A stretch of DNA of 64,000 bases from Heloderma charlesbogerti (taxonomy: Eukaryota; Chordata; Lepidosauria; Squamata; Helodermatidae). The translations under genes were made by a program, and so were the position numbers. The notes under the pieces are model-generated. The model searched no databases. It was not told the DNA's origin and saw only the letters and a list, made by a program, of their open reading frames with translations. This document shows positions 13,035 to 25,370 of this stretch, piece after piece; the stretch's first letter is position 1; each line of letters starts with the position of its first letter. The stretch covers positions 868,001 through 932,000 of the forward strand of contig JANEZZ010001897.1 of the NCBI GenBank assembly GCA_026122225.1, read 5' to 3'.

Positions 13035-14370
13035 CAACCAACTTTACCTGGCTTTAGCAGTAATCCAAGTGTGAGGTTACCAAAGTATGGATAATAGTAG
13101 CAAGGCTATCTCTGTCCAGCTAGGGTTGCAGTTGGTCTATAAACCTAAGCTGATAAAGGGTACTCAGTGTCACAAAGGCCACTTGTTCCTCTAGTGACAG
13201 TGCTGGATCAAAGAACTCCCCCAAACTGCATGCTCTGATCCTTTGAGAGGAGTGCAACTTCTAGAACAGGTTGAAAACCACCCAGCCTGGCAGATGAACC
13301 ACCCACTAACAGTACCCCCATCTTGTCTGGATTGAGCCTCAGTTTATTGGCCCTAATCCAGTCAATTAATATGTCCAGGCACTGATTTAGAACACCCACT
13401 GTCTCACCTGTGTTTGATGAAAAGAGATGGAGCTGGTTGTCACCACATATTGGTGACACTTAGTTCAAATCTGTGGAGGACCTCACCCAGCAGTTTCATG
13501 TAGATGTTGAACAGCATGGGGGAGGGGAGTATAAAATAGATCCCTGCAGGACCCCAAAACATAACTGCCAAGTGGTTCAGCAGTGATCTCCCAGCAGCAG
13601 CATCCACATAGGACCATAACCATTGCAAAACAGTACCTTCAACACCCAACATGGACAGCCTATCCAGAAGGATACCATTATCAGTATCAAAAGCTGCTGA
13701 GACATCCAAGAGAACCACAAAGAGGGTCATATCTTCCCTCTCTCTCAGCAGAAGCCATTCCACAAGTGACTAAGGCAGTTTCCATTTCAAAATCAGGCCT
13801 GAAACCTATCTGATTGAAATAGATCTGGAAAATCAGTTCCATCAAAAAGTCTCTGGAGCTGGTTGGTGATCACCCACTTGAGCACCTTGCCCAGGAAGGA
13901 GAAGGTAGCATCTTCTATTTGAAGGGTTGTCCAGTCCAAGTCCAGCTTAATGGATCAGACTTCTTCAAGAGCTGTTGGGTTATGTCTTTTTTTTTTTTTT
14001 TTAAGAGACTGGTTCCACTCCTACTCTCAAGGCATTTAAAATCTCCTGGAGTCAGATAGACATCCTCTCCCATTAGATGTAATGAGCCAAGAAGAGCAAG
14101 GGTTGAGTACAGAAGCGGTCAGCCAGAATTGGCCAAGCATCTTGTTCATATCCTTGGGCCTTAATAACCAAAAGTAATCCAATAAAACTGGACCACACAG
14201 TGCTCTGGATACATCCCCTAACTGAACTTCATAAACTGTGGTGTCTAGGTTGGATGCGAACAACTTTGAAGATGAACTGCAAACATGTCGCAAGCTACCA
14301 AGATCTCTCTTCCTGGGCCAGATTGCAACAAGCCTCAAACCATTTAGAATAGCTCTGTTGGATGACACTA
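13035..14370 (-). mobile_element. L2 LINE reverse transcriptase remnant
   Basis: Minus-strand frames at 13763-13440 and 13459-13208 carry the L2 RT palm. They show LLDVSAAFDT(V/D) with the first catalytic Asp, GILLDRLSMLGV, then PMLFNIYMKLLGEV (usual motif SPMLFNIYMKPLG) and LDILIDWIRANKLRLNPDK. The YADD-type box lies near 13450 at the junction of the two frames and is damaged. The 14036-14368 frame covers the part before RT (LNPCSSWLI, usually DPCPSWLI). A T-run at 13988-14002 interrupts it. The copy stops near 13040 on its 3' side, and the missing 3' part matches the piece at 9925-10605. All frames are broken, so it is dead. Confidence 0.85.
13914..13950. repeat. direct repeat, 37 bp (left)
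   Basis: It begins TCTATTTGAAGGGTTG and matches 15004-15040 at 35 of 37 positions (differences at 13930 and 13946). Confidence 0.7.
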
Positions 14371-14679
14371 AGATGCAACAGTGATGGAAACAATTTTTTT
14401 GCCAGCATCACCTTTGATCAGACTCATCACAGGTCTTCTTTCACCTACGTTTTAGCTGTCTCCCGTGTTGCTTCATTGCTCTCAGCTCAGGTGAAAAAAG
14501 GTACTGGATGGTTTCTGTTCAGTGGGAGGGAGTACTTGGGTAGTTGACCGCATAAGTAATTTCTGCATCCCAGAGAATAGCCAAGTAATGTCAACTGCCT
14601 AAGTATCCCACAGAGTAGCCAGGACTCTGATAGGTGTGCCAGCCATTGCAGCTGGAAAATCCCCCAGTGCCTCTAGCCC

Positions 14680-14945
14680 CTGACAGTGAACCATTTAATA
14701 AGACCTGGTTTGCACCCCAGGGTATGGGTTGAGTACGGGTTGTCATTGAACCGTGGGTTGACGTGGAATCGTGGGTTGCTGGTATGTGCAAACTCTGTAC
14801 CATGGTTTAACTATGCATTGCTAACCACAAATGACCCAGAGTTCACAAACCAACAAACCATGGGTTCTCTTCCTGGGCTGTTCTTGGTTAACAACCCATA
14901 GTTAAACCATAATACAGGTTTTGCACATAACAACTCAGTGTGTGT
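14680..14945. repeat. palindromic MITE-like repeat
   Basis: Facing words GACCTGGTTTGCACCCC...CATGGTTTAACTATG and ATAGTTAAACCATAATACAGGTTTTGCAC give an imperfect inverted repeat centred near 14810. Several CGTGGGTTG/CCGTGGGTTGACG words lie in the left arm. The style matches the palindromes at 47345-47880 and 61380-61862. Confidence 0.5.
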
Positions 14946-15003
14946 GCGCATGCATACCCACCCAATATGGTGGCCATATGTCCAACTCTGCAGAGGACAG
15001 TTC

Positions 15004-15040
15004 TCTATTTGAAGGGTTGCCCAGTCCAAGTCCAGTTTAA
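15004..15040. repeat. direct repeat, 37 bp (right)
   Basis: 35 of 37 bases match 13914-13950. Only this core matches and flanking sequence differs, so the two may be separate scraps of one dispersed repeat rather than a local duplication. Confidence 0.65.
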
Positions 15041-15124
15041 AGATCTTTTTAAAACCATAAGAAGGGGAAGCACCATCAACAGTTAGCATCTGCCTAGCAG
15101 ACTGAGCAGGCACATAGGTCATCT

Positions 15125-16235
15125 AGTTACCGTCTTCCCACACTCTGGTGAGATGTATTTCATTTCTATTTGGATTATAACCATTATTTCTAAATGTGCA
15201 TCTATACATATAAATTGCCATATGCCAATCTATATACTTTGGGGGTGATTCCTTTCCTCTTTTTTTTGGTTAATGTGTAAGTGGCCACCATAACACACAA
15301 ATGCACTTTTAGCAAGATTTTTCCACCCCAAACATTTCCATAAGCATGCCATCCCTTATGCTCTGGGTATGGCTTAGATTCCAATACCGAATATGTTATT
15401 TGCTATAAATGGTGCAGTGGATTTTCTTTTGCAGTTGGAGTGTTACTTTTTGTTGTTTCAGTCCAATACACTTTCATTCTCTCCCTCTTTTGCCTTTCTA
15501 CCTAATCCAAATCCTTGTTAACTGAAATCCAGAAAAGGGTAATCCCCTTGGATATTATTTATCTGATGAAAGCTTCTCACAGAGTGGTGGCAGTAGAGTG
15601 TTTGGTCTGCATATCTGATAGCATTTACAATAGCAAGTATATGCACAAGATATGCAAAGGACGTGCCATTTATTCTGCATTTCAGCATCAGTAACAAAAT
15701 GAAACAGAATAGTTAAAAAATATGTTCAATGCATAATTTTCTTCCTTATGCTCTAAGAAAAGAACATACTTGTTTGAACTTTAATTCAAACTACAACTAT
15801 GCATTCATATAATACAGATGGGTTTAGACAGCTTATCAAAGTTACCGAGCACTGTCCATTAGGATATATAGTTTTCAGCGACTCCTACTCAAGAGTAACA
15901 ATATCCCACTCAGCCCTCTTAAATCCTGTCTTTTGTCTTCCCACTAATACCTTCCTTATTTCCTTATTTCTTTCACTCCACCGACCCATTCTACCTATTA
16001 TATTTCCCTTACCAGTGTAGTACTTCACATCTGTTCACCCCACTTTGCTCTGTGACTTGTCATTCCAAGCCAAGCATTTCAGAATAAATTATGTAAGTTC
16101 ATTAAATACTGAGAATTCACTAATACACAACTAAGCTTCTAATATATAATTTTCTGCCACATCTCAGTTTCTGCATTTCCCAGGAAGTTTCTGATTGTTA
16201 TCAGTTTGGACAAGGCTTCCGATATGAAAACCTAC
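15125..16235. other. STAG1 intron, no feature seen
   Basis: AT-rich sequence without a recognisable repeat family or protein domain, between the L2 remnant and the DIRS-like element. Confidence 0.5.
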
Positions 16236-16249
16236 GCCAGGCAGACTTG

Positions 16250-19200
16250 TAAAAGATTCAAGTGAAATAAGGAAATAAACTTTTCTTTAATTTCCTCCCA
16301 CTGAAACTCTAAAAAAAACAACAACACAGCAGCATTGTGCACAGGTGGAGTCCAGAAATGCCCCTCTGAATTGTAGTGTTTGAGTGAGGTGAGACAGGAC
16401 TTTTTAACACTGACTTGTAAGCCTAGGGACTCGAGAGATCTAAGGCTATGTATGGTGACATTGGTATGGAGGTGGTGGAACAAGGGAGATGAAGAGCCAG
16501 TTGTCTGTGTATGGAAAGACAACTATTCCCTGCAGGTGCAGGTGTGCTGCTACTATCGCCACATACATTGTGAAAATGCTTGGTGCTGTAGCCAAGTTGA
16601 ACAGGATTTTGAACTGAAAAAGTTTGATTCCTAGAGTGAACCTGAGGAAACGGCGTGAAGTAGGATGGATGAAAATATGAAAATAAGTGTGGTAGAGGTC
16701 TACTGTGGCAAACCAGTCCCTGCAACAGACAAGGGGAAGGATGGAAAAGAGAGTAGTCATTCTGAACTTTCTTGGATGGATGTAGCGGTTGACATCTCTA
16801 TGATCCAGTACAGGACCGAGACCTCCGTCTTTTGGGGGGATGCTGAAGTATCTAGACAAAAAAACAGTGAGCTTCTGAGGGGGAGCAATTCTTTCTATGG
16901 CCCCTTTGTCCAAAAGTGTGGCTATTTCTTCTCTGAGTACTTGAGTGGGATGGGTGGCATGGAAAATCCCTGTAGAAACAGGTGTTGTTGTTGTTGTTTT
17001 TACTCAATTGAGTAACTTCAAGCAATGATGGAAGGCACCCAGTTATCAGCTGTAATGGATTCCCACACAGGGAGAAATGGTCTGAGCCTGTCAGAGAAGA
17101 GCTGGGCTGATGGTCAGGACCATTTGTAAAAGTCAATGATGACGTCTGGATTGGTTGGGCTGTTTGCCACAGGTGGGCTGGCAGTATTTGCCCTGAAAAG
17201 GTTGTCAAGATTGAAAGGAAGTTTATGATCCTGGTCTGGAGGATGGTGGCTCTGGTTGGCAAGATGCAGATCCTGATGTCAGTATGGTTTGGATGATTTC
17301 TGGAGGCTGAGAAGGACTGGGATCCGATTCTCATCTTGAAGCCAGATGTTTTCATCTTATGGGCATGGTTGAAAGATGCACTGAAAAGCCCCTCTCCAAC
17401 AAACAGGAGGTCTTCCACCCTGGATCTAGTCTCTTTGTTAAGTCTTGCTGTTCTAAACCAGGCCTGGTGATTTAGCAACATGGTGGCAACCATAGCCTTG
17501 GAGCCGCCATCAGTCATATGCTGGCCTGGATTTATTTGCTGGCCAGACAGCATGTGAGCCTCAGCCTGAAGTATCATTGCCAGCTTTTTAATATCTTCCA
17601 GGAGGCAGTTGAAGGAAGTCAACACTTTTTCCCACTGAAGATATTGGTAGGCTGCCATGAAAGCCTAACAGTTAACTATGTGGCGTGCTAGAGCTGCTGG
17701 GAAGTAGATCCCATGTCCCATAGAGTCCAATTTTCTCCTATCCAAGTTGACGGAAGCAGAATGAGGTTTCTGTCTAGATTTTGATTGAGATGCTTCCACA
17801 GTTATGGAGATTGGTGTGGGATGTTTGAAAAGGAAAGTACAGGTCTTCCTCTTGGATTCTATAGAAGTTCTCTGTCTTCCTTGATGTAGGAGGTATGGTG
17901 GAAGGTTTAGTCCACAACTGCTTGATGATGTGTAGGAGTGTGGGGAGCATGGGGATTGTAACCGGCAAAGTCCAGCTGCACCCTTTTAAACACGGGGTCC
18001 ATGACAAGGACTGAGCGAGTTTTAATCTCTAGTCCCCATGATTTTGCCATTTGCAGTATTTGTTCCACTTATGGCATGACATCATCTGAGGGAGAGAGAG
18101 GATTCTGATCTCCCAAAAGCATCCAGGGAGGAAGTGAAGGTCACCACAGATGAAGGGGAGGACAAGCCCAAGCAATAATCATTCTATCTCAAGTGGAAAT
18201 TGTTGGAACACTGTTTGGTGGATGGTTCCCAAACAGGAACTGGTAGTGATTGGGTAACCAGTGTAGATGGTGCCCATGTTTGAGGCTGGGCAAATATACG
18301 TATCTGCAGTGATTTCCGGGAGTTTAGAGAGGATAACGTCCTGAAACAGGTTGGCTGGAAGAGGAGGGCATAGCACAAGAGGTAGGCTGGTCAGGCTAGG
18401 TACCATGGCTTTTTGGGGTGCCTGAGTATTGGGTGGCTTCAATACTGTGTAGATTGGTGGTGTGCGTGGAAGAGGTACCTCCGACTGGTTACTGTAAGGA
18501 GAGCAGTAGCGTCAATGGCTGGGGAAGTAACATTGAGTGTTCCTGTTTCTATGGTCACGGGAGGAAGAGTAATGCCAACGCGGTGGCAATCACTTGTTGT
18601 AGTAATAGGAAAGTGAACTGGCCTAATAATGGTGCCTGTGGTCCCTCTACAGTATGGCATAGTGATGCTGGGGAAAGTTGCCCAATGAAAAACATGAGGC
18701 TAGCGAAGTCTATGGGTATCTGGGAGATCTGTCCCTATGAGAATTAGACTTACGTGGGACAGTATTGGAGAGTGGTCCTGAGGGGGTGGGCTGATGAGGT
18801 TCCAGAGAAAAATGTTCCCTGCATTTGCCCTCCAATACTGGCCCCAGGCACTGGATGTCATCTGAGGAGTTGTGGTCTCATGGTAGTTGATGACCAGATG
18901 TGAGGCTGTTGGTACTGTGGTTGGATGCTTTGGTGCAGATAACGCTGGTTTGTCATCACACTCGATTCTTTTTTATTATTATTATTCTTTGGTCCCAGTG
19001 CCCAAGTATTAGCAGGGCATTTATTTTGCGACTTGGTCGATTTGATCTTCTTGGTCTCTACTGTCAGCATCGAAGGCTTGGGTCCAAGCTGAGTTGTTGC
19101 CAACTGTTGGTCTGAAGGCAAGGCTGAGGCCAAAGGCTGGTACACCTGAACTGGGAGACAAATGCCCAGTGACACTTTTCATTGGTGGGATTAGTTGCGA

Positions 19201-19795
19201 GAGGGAGGGTGCCGGCTTTGTGCAAATTGAGGACAAGGTGGTATGTACAGGCCGGTGAAGTGTGGTCATATCTGCCACTTTGAGAGCTTGCTCTCAAAAA
19301 AGGCCGCGGAGGTGAGCTGTCCTGTTTCTCCTGGCCTCCTTAGTAAAGGCCTGTCAATGGCTGCAGGTCTCCATTCTGTGTGCCCCTCTGAGGTCACAGG
19401 AGACAGAAAAAGTGTTTGTCGGTCAGCAGTATTTTTCCACCACAGTGGGTGCCCTGCGGAAGAAGGCCTTGGAAGCCATATGCCCTGAGGAGCGAGACAA
19501 AGGTAAGGAAAAACTCAGGGAGAACAGGAAATAGGAGAACGAGAGAGAAAGGAAAGAAAGAACTCTGTCCAGTGTCCCAGGAGGGGCCATTAGTTGATAC
19601 ATATTTTTTTAATTGGCTGTGAATGATCCAAATGCTGCCAGTAGTTGTGGCAGAGAAAAAGGAACTGGGAGGAAGACAGCAGCCACACCTAGAGCATGTG
19701 CAGAGGGGGTGGGCAGGACTCCCACCTAAAACTCTGCTCAGCAGTTAAGTAAACCGCAGAAGCAAGCACAACAAAACAGGAATCGGAAGACAGAG
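16250..19795 (-). mobile_element. DIRS-like retrotransposon remnant (gag and RT)
   Basis: Minus strand, read from 19795 downward. A gag zinc-like motif THCGGK...KHFFCLL lies at about 19450-19395, then a proline/threonine-rich gag middle (19300-17770), then the gag C-terminal signature AWFRTARLNKETRSRVEDL (17658-16852). The reverse transcriptase (16913-16446) has YFSIPPKDGGLGPVLDHRDVN, DWFATVDLYHTYFHI and VVFPYTDNWLF, where active DIRS elements have YLDDW. The RT continues frame-shifted to about 16370 (LGLQVSVKKSCL). RNase H, methyltransferase-like and tyrosine recombinase parts are missing, so it is 3'-truncated. DIRS elements normally integrate by a tyrosine recombinase. This copy has stops, frameshifts and a changed catalytic Asp, so it is inactive. 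An L1 fragment abuts its 5' side. Confidence 0.8.
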
Positions 19796-19805
19796 CTCCT
19801 TTCAT
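19796..19805. repeat. L1 target-site duplication, left copy
   Basis: CTCCTTTCAT, repeated at 21448-21457, bracketing the minus-strand L1 fragment. Confidence 0.7.
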
Positions 19806-21447
19806 TATTTTTTTTAATTTCATTTTTTCAAAAGAAATTACAAAAAAAACCCCACATCAATATTAATTCCAAATCCCTCCCCAATCCCTCAAACAGTTCA
19901 AACAGCTCAAACAGTTTCAGGATTCTTCTTCTCCCTTTATTTTCTATTTCTGTTCCAGGATAATATATTAATTCATCCTGTTTCATTCCTTTATTGTCTT
20001 CTTCTTTTCATGAGTCCCATAGTTTTCTATAGGCTTCCACCAACTTTGTTCCATTTGACTCTATTTTCATACAGTCTATATATTTTTGCCAGTTCTTCTT
20101 GAAAGTGTCTCTTTGCTTTATTCCTCTGTGGACTCTTGGTTTCTGTGTCAACTTTTCATTTATTTCTATGTCCCAGATTTTCTTTTTCCACATAGATATT
20201 GTTAGCATCCGGGCTGCCTTCCAATTACTTGCAAGTAATTGCCTTGCGGCTGTCAACAAGAAACCAATTAATGTTTTTTTCTCTAATCTCTCTATTTTCT
20301 TTTACAAACATATTCAATAAAGCTAGTTCTAGTGTTTTACAAATCTCCTGATCAGTAATTCTTTCTATTTATTGAAATATCTTGTCCCAGAATTTTCTAG
20401 CCCTCCTACATTCCCACCACATATGTATTTGAGTACAATTAATTCCACATCCTCTCCAACACAAAGGTGATAGATTCTTGTTCATTTTTGCCAATTTCAC
20501 TGGTGTCAAATACTACTTCACTGGTGTCAAATTCTGAACCAACTTTAATCCACCTTCTTTCATTTTGGTGGATATTGCTTCAAAAGGAAATCTAAGACCT
20601 GCTTTCAGTCTTCTTTCTCTATCCCCTCATCAATATCTCTTTCCCATATCTGCTTTACTGTTACATTTCCCCCATCCCCTGCTTTATCAAAATTTTATAT
20701 ATTGGAGTTATTATACCTTTTCCTCCAAACTGATAATTATCTCCAATTTTTCTCCCATTTTGTTAAATCTCTTGTACTTTGCCTTCTTATCCTTCTAATT
20801 CTTATAAATTTACTGATTTGCATCCATACTAGCCATAACATTCCCATACTTTGTACACGATTGTTCCATATTTCTTGTGTTATAGGATTCTGCTGTTCAT
20901 AAAAATTTCTCATTTGGCTCACTCTTATGTATTTCAGCTTATTTTTCCCCACTGCTTTCCCTTTTATATCAAACTCTGGGTGCACCCAATTTGGTATTAA
21001 TGGAGAAACCTCTGGCATTAGTTTCTCTTTCCTGAAGTTTCATACTTTTAATAATCCTTTTATTGTGCTCTGTTATTTCTTAATTGTTTTATATATATTT
21101 TAATATAGAACATATTTTGTTATTCCTCTTCCTTTAATCCCATCAATTCCCTTTCTATTTCTATCCAATTTACTGTCAGTCCTTCCTTCACTGTTGTTAA
21201 CATATGTCTTAATTGGTACGCATCACAGTAAGTTTTTAAGTGTGGTATACCTCATCCTCCTTCTTGCATAGATCTATATATGAACACCTTTGCTGTTCGT
21301 GGCCTTTTAGTCTTATAAATACATTTTTCTATGCTGTTTTGCCATGTTTTAAACCTTTAAAATGGAATTTCTTGTGGAAGCACATTAAAAAGATTTTGGT
21401 AATACCACCATTTTTATAGTCATAATCCGATCAGAAAGTGTTAAATT
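19806..21447 (-). mobile_element. L1 LINE 3' fragment (ORF2 C-terminus)
   Basis: The plus strand starts with T-runs (19806-19830), the antisense of an A-rich tail. Minus-strand frames then give the ORF2 C-terminus: NWKAARMLTISMWKKKIWDIEINEKL at 20259-20008, a cysteine/histidine knuckle CWRGCG...HMWWECRRARKFW at about 20475-20390, and LPEVSPLIPNWVHPEF-type sequence near 21000. It is 5'-truncated and frame-shifted. The flanking 10-bp duplication CTCCTTTCAT fixes both ends. The insertion lies at the 5' edge of the DIRS-like element. Confidence 0.82.
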
Positions 21448-21457
21448 CTCCTTTCAT
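21448..21457. repeat. L1 target-site duplication, right copy
   Basis: CTCCTTTCAT, matching 19796-19805. Confidence 0.7.
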
Positions 21458-21599
21458 GAAATGAAACCTGAGATGACCGGCACAAAGCCAGCACCCTCCC
21501 TCTTGCACCTAATCTGTCATACAGTTATATTATGTAAAGGTGCTTGGACCTCAGTCATATACTGAAATAGTTAGGGTACCAGAACAGATAGGGTTCCTC

Positions 21600-22505
21600 C
21601 CACAGTTATGGCTGTTAGAGATGTGTGGCGTATAATGTCACATCACTTACATTTTGATCTGTTTTCTCATGCTAAATTGACGCTACGGGGAAGTCCAGAT
21701 TTTAGAATTGGCAAGAAAATGTTTTTGTGGCCGACATGGATGGATAAGGCAATTTTTACCTTGGATCAATTGGTGGGTGCCGATGACGGGTTTTTGTCAT
21801 TCTCTATTTTGCATGTTAAATATGATTTGCCAGCTACGGCTGAATGGCAATATTTGCAATTGCAGCATTTGTTAGTATCTAGGTTTGGCCCTGTGACCTT
21901 TACAGCTTCAGTGTCTCCCTCACTATTGGAAGCACTTATTGAGGCTGATCAGGCAAACTGACCTACAATCCATGGCTTATAAATACTTTTGATTAGTGAA
22001 TAAATATGACATACGGAGTCTTAAGAAGGAATAGAATAGGGAACTGGATTGTCCCATTTTGCCTAATCAATGGATCACTGTCTTGGCATTTGTATCTGAT
22101 GGATCTCGGGTTGCGTCTTATACAGCAAAAACGTGTGTTTCGTCTATTGGATGCTGCAACGTCTCTTTACTAATCATTTGTCTAGGACAGCTAATTGCTG
22201 GAGGTATAATGCAGCTAATGTTTCTTTTAAGCATATGTTTTGGCAATGCCCAGTAGTTGCCCCTGTTTGGAAGTAGGTCATTATATGGATAAATTTTGTC
22301 TTGGAACACTCCTTAATATTTACTGATGTACATGTTCTTTGATATTACAATGCTGATATTACAATGCTGGAAGGGTAAATGATAATCTCCTATAGTGCAA
22401 TGGATTGAAAACCTTACAACACTTTCAACCTTTGAATAGGTGGTGTATAGACGCCACCTGGCAATGCATACTATGCAGCCACATTTTATTCCTCTCTTTG
22501 TTTTC
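21600..22505 (+). mobile_element. L1/Tx1-like ORF2 C-terminal fragment
   Basis: The plus-strand frame 21608-21961 reads DFRIGKKMFLWPTWMDKAI...GFLSFSILHVKYDLP...EWQYLQLQHLL. This is the C-terminal layout of L1/Tx1-group ORF2 proteins (a 'GKKPIFWKEW...FLSFEEL...YLQLR' pattern). Further on, about 22180-22270 reads CWRYNAANVSFKHMFWQCPVVAPVW, the terminal Cys/His knuckle. Frames are interrupted between these. It is on the opposite strand and of a different subtype from the L1 at 19806-21447, so the two are separate insertions. Confidence 0.7.
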
Positions 22506-22509
22506 TTTT

Positions 22510-23130
22510 GTTGAAATTTCACTATAGATAGGTAGATAGGGTAGCACATGGCTTAAAAACCTGTAATTTGAATTTCATATACAGTCCAAGACACAAACTG
22601 CTAGAAAACACTGGTTTTTTTTCACTGTCTTGCTCATAAATGGGGAGTTGATGTGCATCCCAAAATGGCTAAAGTATTTCTTCACTAACAAGAAATGACA
22701 TTTAGTAGATGTAATCTAATACATGATTACTAGAATAGCATAAAGGGGAGGGGCCCATTTTTACATTTCTTGTTTAAAATACAGGGCATGAAGTCTAGTC
22801 CATAATGGATAAGGTACTTCTGAGCCACAAAGGAAATTTGGTACAGAAGTAGCCTACACCACACTGATTGTTTCAATCAGCCAAACATCTGACATGAAGT
22901 TTACCTCATAATAAAATCCAGCATATTTGGAGGAGGGGGCACTTCTACTAGCAACCAGTAAGATGGATTTATGCTTGCAGAATTTATGCTTCATTTCTTA
23001 GTCATGCGTATAACGGTATCTGTGCCTCACCAAATGATATAAAAATTATTTAGGTGCTTCCATATGACCCAGAAAGCTGAAATTCAACCTAAGGGATAAA
23101 AGATTTCTAGAGAAGTCTAAAAAATTACAC
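22510..23130. other. STAG1 intron, no feature seen
   Basis: AT-rich intron. I recognise no repeat family, RNA gene or coding domain in it. Confidence 0.45.
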
Positions 23131-23138
23131 AAGGGTAC

Positions 23139-23290
23139 ATCTAAACCAGGGGTAGGCAACCTGGTGTCCTCCAGATGTTTTGAATTAGAATTCCCATAAT
23201 CCCCAACCACTGGCCAAACTGATTGGGGCTTATGGGAGTCGTAGTCTGAAACATCTGGAATATGTCAAATTGCCTAACCCACATCTAAAC
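23139..23290. mobile_element. short hAT-like MITE with 8-bp duplication
   Basis: The element 23147-23282 starts CAGGGGTAGGCAACCTGG and ends TTGCCTAACCCAC. It has inner facing arms CCTCCAGATGTTTTGAATTAGAATTCCCATAAT and CTTATGGGAGTCGTAGTCTGAAACATCTGGA. Exact 8-bp repeats ATCTAAAC flank it at 23139-23146 and 23283-23290, the duplication length expected for hAT transposases. A second copy of the family is at 29165-29273. There is no coding content. Confidence 0.85.
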
Positions 23291-23299
23291 TGTCAAAAC

Positions 23300-25365
23300 G
23301 GCAGGACATGAAGCTGCGTTTATAAGCAGCAGTATTCCAGCAAGCAGAAACCCAGATAAAATGGAATGTTGGGTGTGGGAATTCTGTTCATGGTACTGGC
23401 ATATCCAGTAGCATTTAGGAATATTAATCTATACTGCAGAATTCAACCTCTGTTTCTAGAAAATGCATGCACTGGATCCAGACAGACCTATATTTGATGT
23501 TTGGCCCTCAATTGCAGCAGTATCAAGATTAGCCATACAATAAATCTACAAAACTACTAGCTCACAAACATTTTACTAGCCCACCTGCTTACATATTCAG
23601 ATTTTTAACAATGCATTTACTTTAAAAATGACTTGGATCTTATCTTACTTTCTGCAAATAGAACAGAGTTCTGTTCATGGAACAGGGCTTTTCTACCTCC
23701 CCTCTGACTTTGCCGTCCCTTTGCTCCTCCATAATCTGTTCCTAAGGGTTGGGGGACCCTTAGGAATGATGTAGATATGGGGTTGAGAGCAATGAAAATT
23801 GCCCTCCCTTTCACAAGCAAAAGAGCAGTTTAGGATCTAAGCTAACGTTAGGCCGTTCTAAATCACAGGTGAAAACACACATTCTGGTCTTACAGGATTT
23901 TAGAAACAAACATGAAATTTTGAGATTTTATTTCTGCCTTGCTTTAAAAGTTTAGCAGATCAAGTTATTTGCTCCTCCCTCATGAAAAGAGGAAGGACCA
24001 GTATATATCATGCCCACATTTACATAAGAGGCCTTCCATTGTTGGAATAAAATGCCTTTCCCCCTAAAACTGACACTAACAATAAAGAAATATACAGGGA
24101 TGTTCTGAGAATGTCCAAAGAACACTCTCAACTCATTAAATATCCATAAGTAGTTCTGCATTAAAAAGCCAGAAATGAACCGCCTACAAAAGTTGTTGCA
24201 TGCAACTGCTTCTTCAAATGTAATAAGCACTTAGCTAGTAATGACAAATATTTACAATTCACAACAATTCTCAATGACTAGGGCCAAATTAGATGAGAAT
24301 CAGGGAGATTTATAACAGGATCTCCTTGTTTTACCAAATACCAGCTTGGGGCATAGGAGTGGCAATGCATAAATCAAATCAGGGAGCATCACTAGGAGAA
24401 GGAGTATTTAATCCACTTTTCCCCTGTGCCATTTTCCTGCTCTGCTGGGGCAGGGGACACAAACACAAGAAATGGCAGCACTGTTTGCATAAAAAAGCAG
24501 GAGACTTAACTGCATAGTTGTAAGATGTATATGCACTGAAAGCATTTTTAGTGCCGACAATGTTGTAACAATTAAGGGGTCTGAGTCAGCACTCTCTTGA
24601 GAGAAATTTCTATTTGTCCCAGACAATTATGTGAGTGGTTAGTGCGCATCTGATCAAAATTAAGGCACTCATACTTGACACAGAAAGCTGAAATTTGGCA
24701 CACATATAATTAATGGCCAAAAATGAAAACAAAGCATTTAACCTCTCAATCAAAGGCACAAATGGGACAGAATGTTAAGCTATGGAATTCTTTTCACAGC
24801 TTCAATATATGCATACTGAATGAGCAGAAGGGAAGTGGAATCACACCCACTAGCCTTAGCCTCAGCATGTTCAACCAAAGGTGTGAAAAGGGCTTCTACA
24901 CAAATACAGATCTACTTGCACAGGGTCTTCCATGTGATGATCAGTATTCCCTGTTGCATGTGAGACCCTATGCGCATACAGCTGTACACATGTAGAAACA
25001 CCTTTTGTTTAATGTATGGGAGTCAGGGGAGAGGTTAACAGGCACAATCTTGCTTCCCCCTCCATGCATTTAGTATATGTGAGGAGGAAAGGTGTGAAAA
25101 AGGTCTTCAGGGAGGAAGGTATCTGCGGTGTCAGCCAGGAACCTAAGTATGCATATGGGCCAGCCCCATGTGCTGTATCCCCCTTCCTTATTTAACCACC
25201 ATAGGGAGTAGGGGACTAGGGATTTCCAGTGGTAGACAGAAATTTAGGTTTTTAGCAAATGCAAACTGTATTTAATAGTACCATATACATGTTTCAAAGG
25301 AGATAAGCAAAACATTGCTCCTTCTGACTGTAGTTCAAAAATGTTTCCTGAAAATAATAGAGGTT
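23300..25365. other. STAG1 intron, mostly unique
   Basis: No domain or repeat family was recognised in this 2-kb stretch. About 24640-24710 has a GAAATTTGGCACACATAT word also typical of dispersed repeats (compare 11975). Confidence 0.45.
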
Positions 25366-25370
25366 GAATG

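Noticed and set aside
13583..13813. 76-codon plus frame
   Set aside because: Antisense of the L2 RT remnant; the minus strand carries the recognisable motifs.
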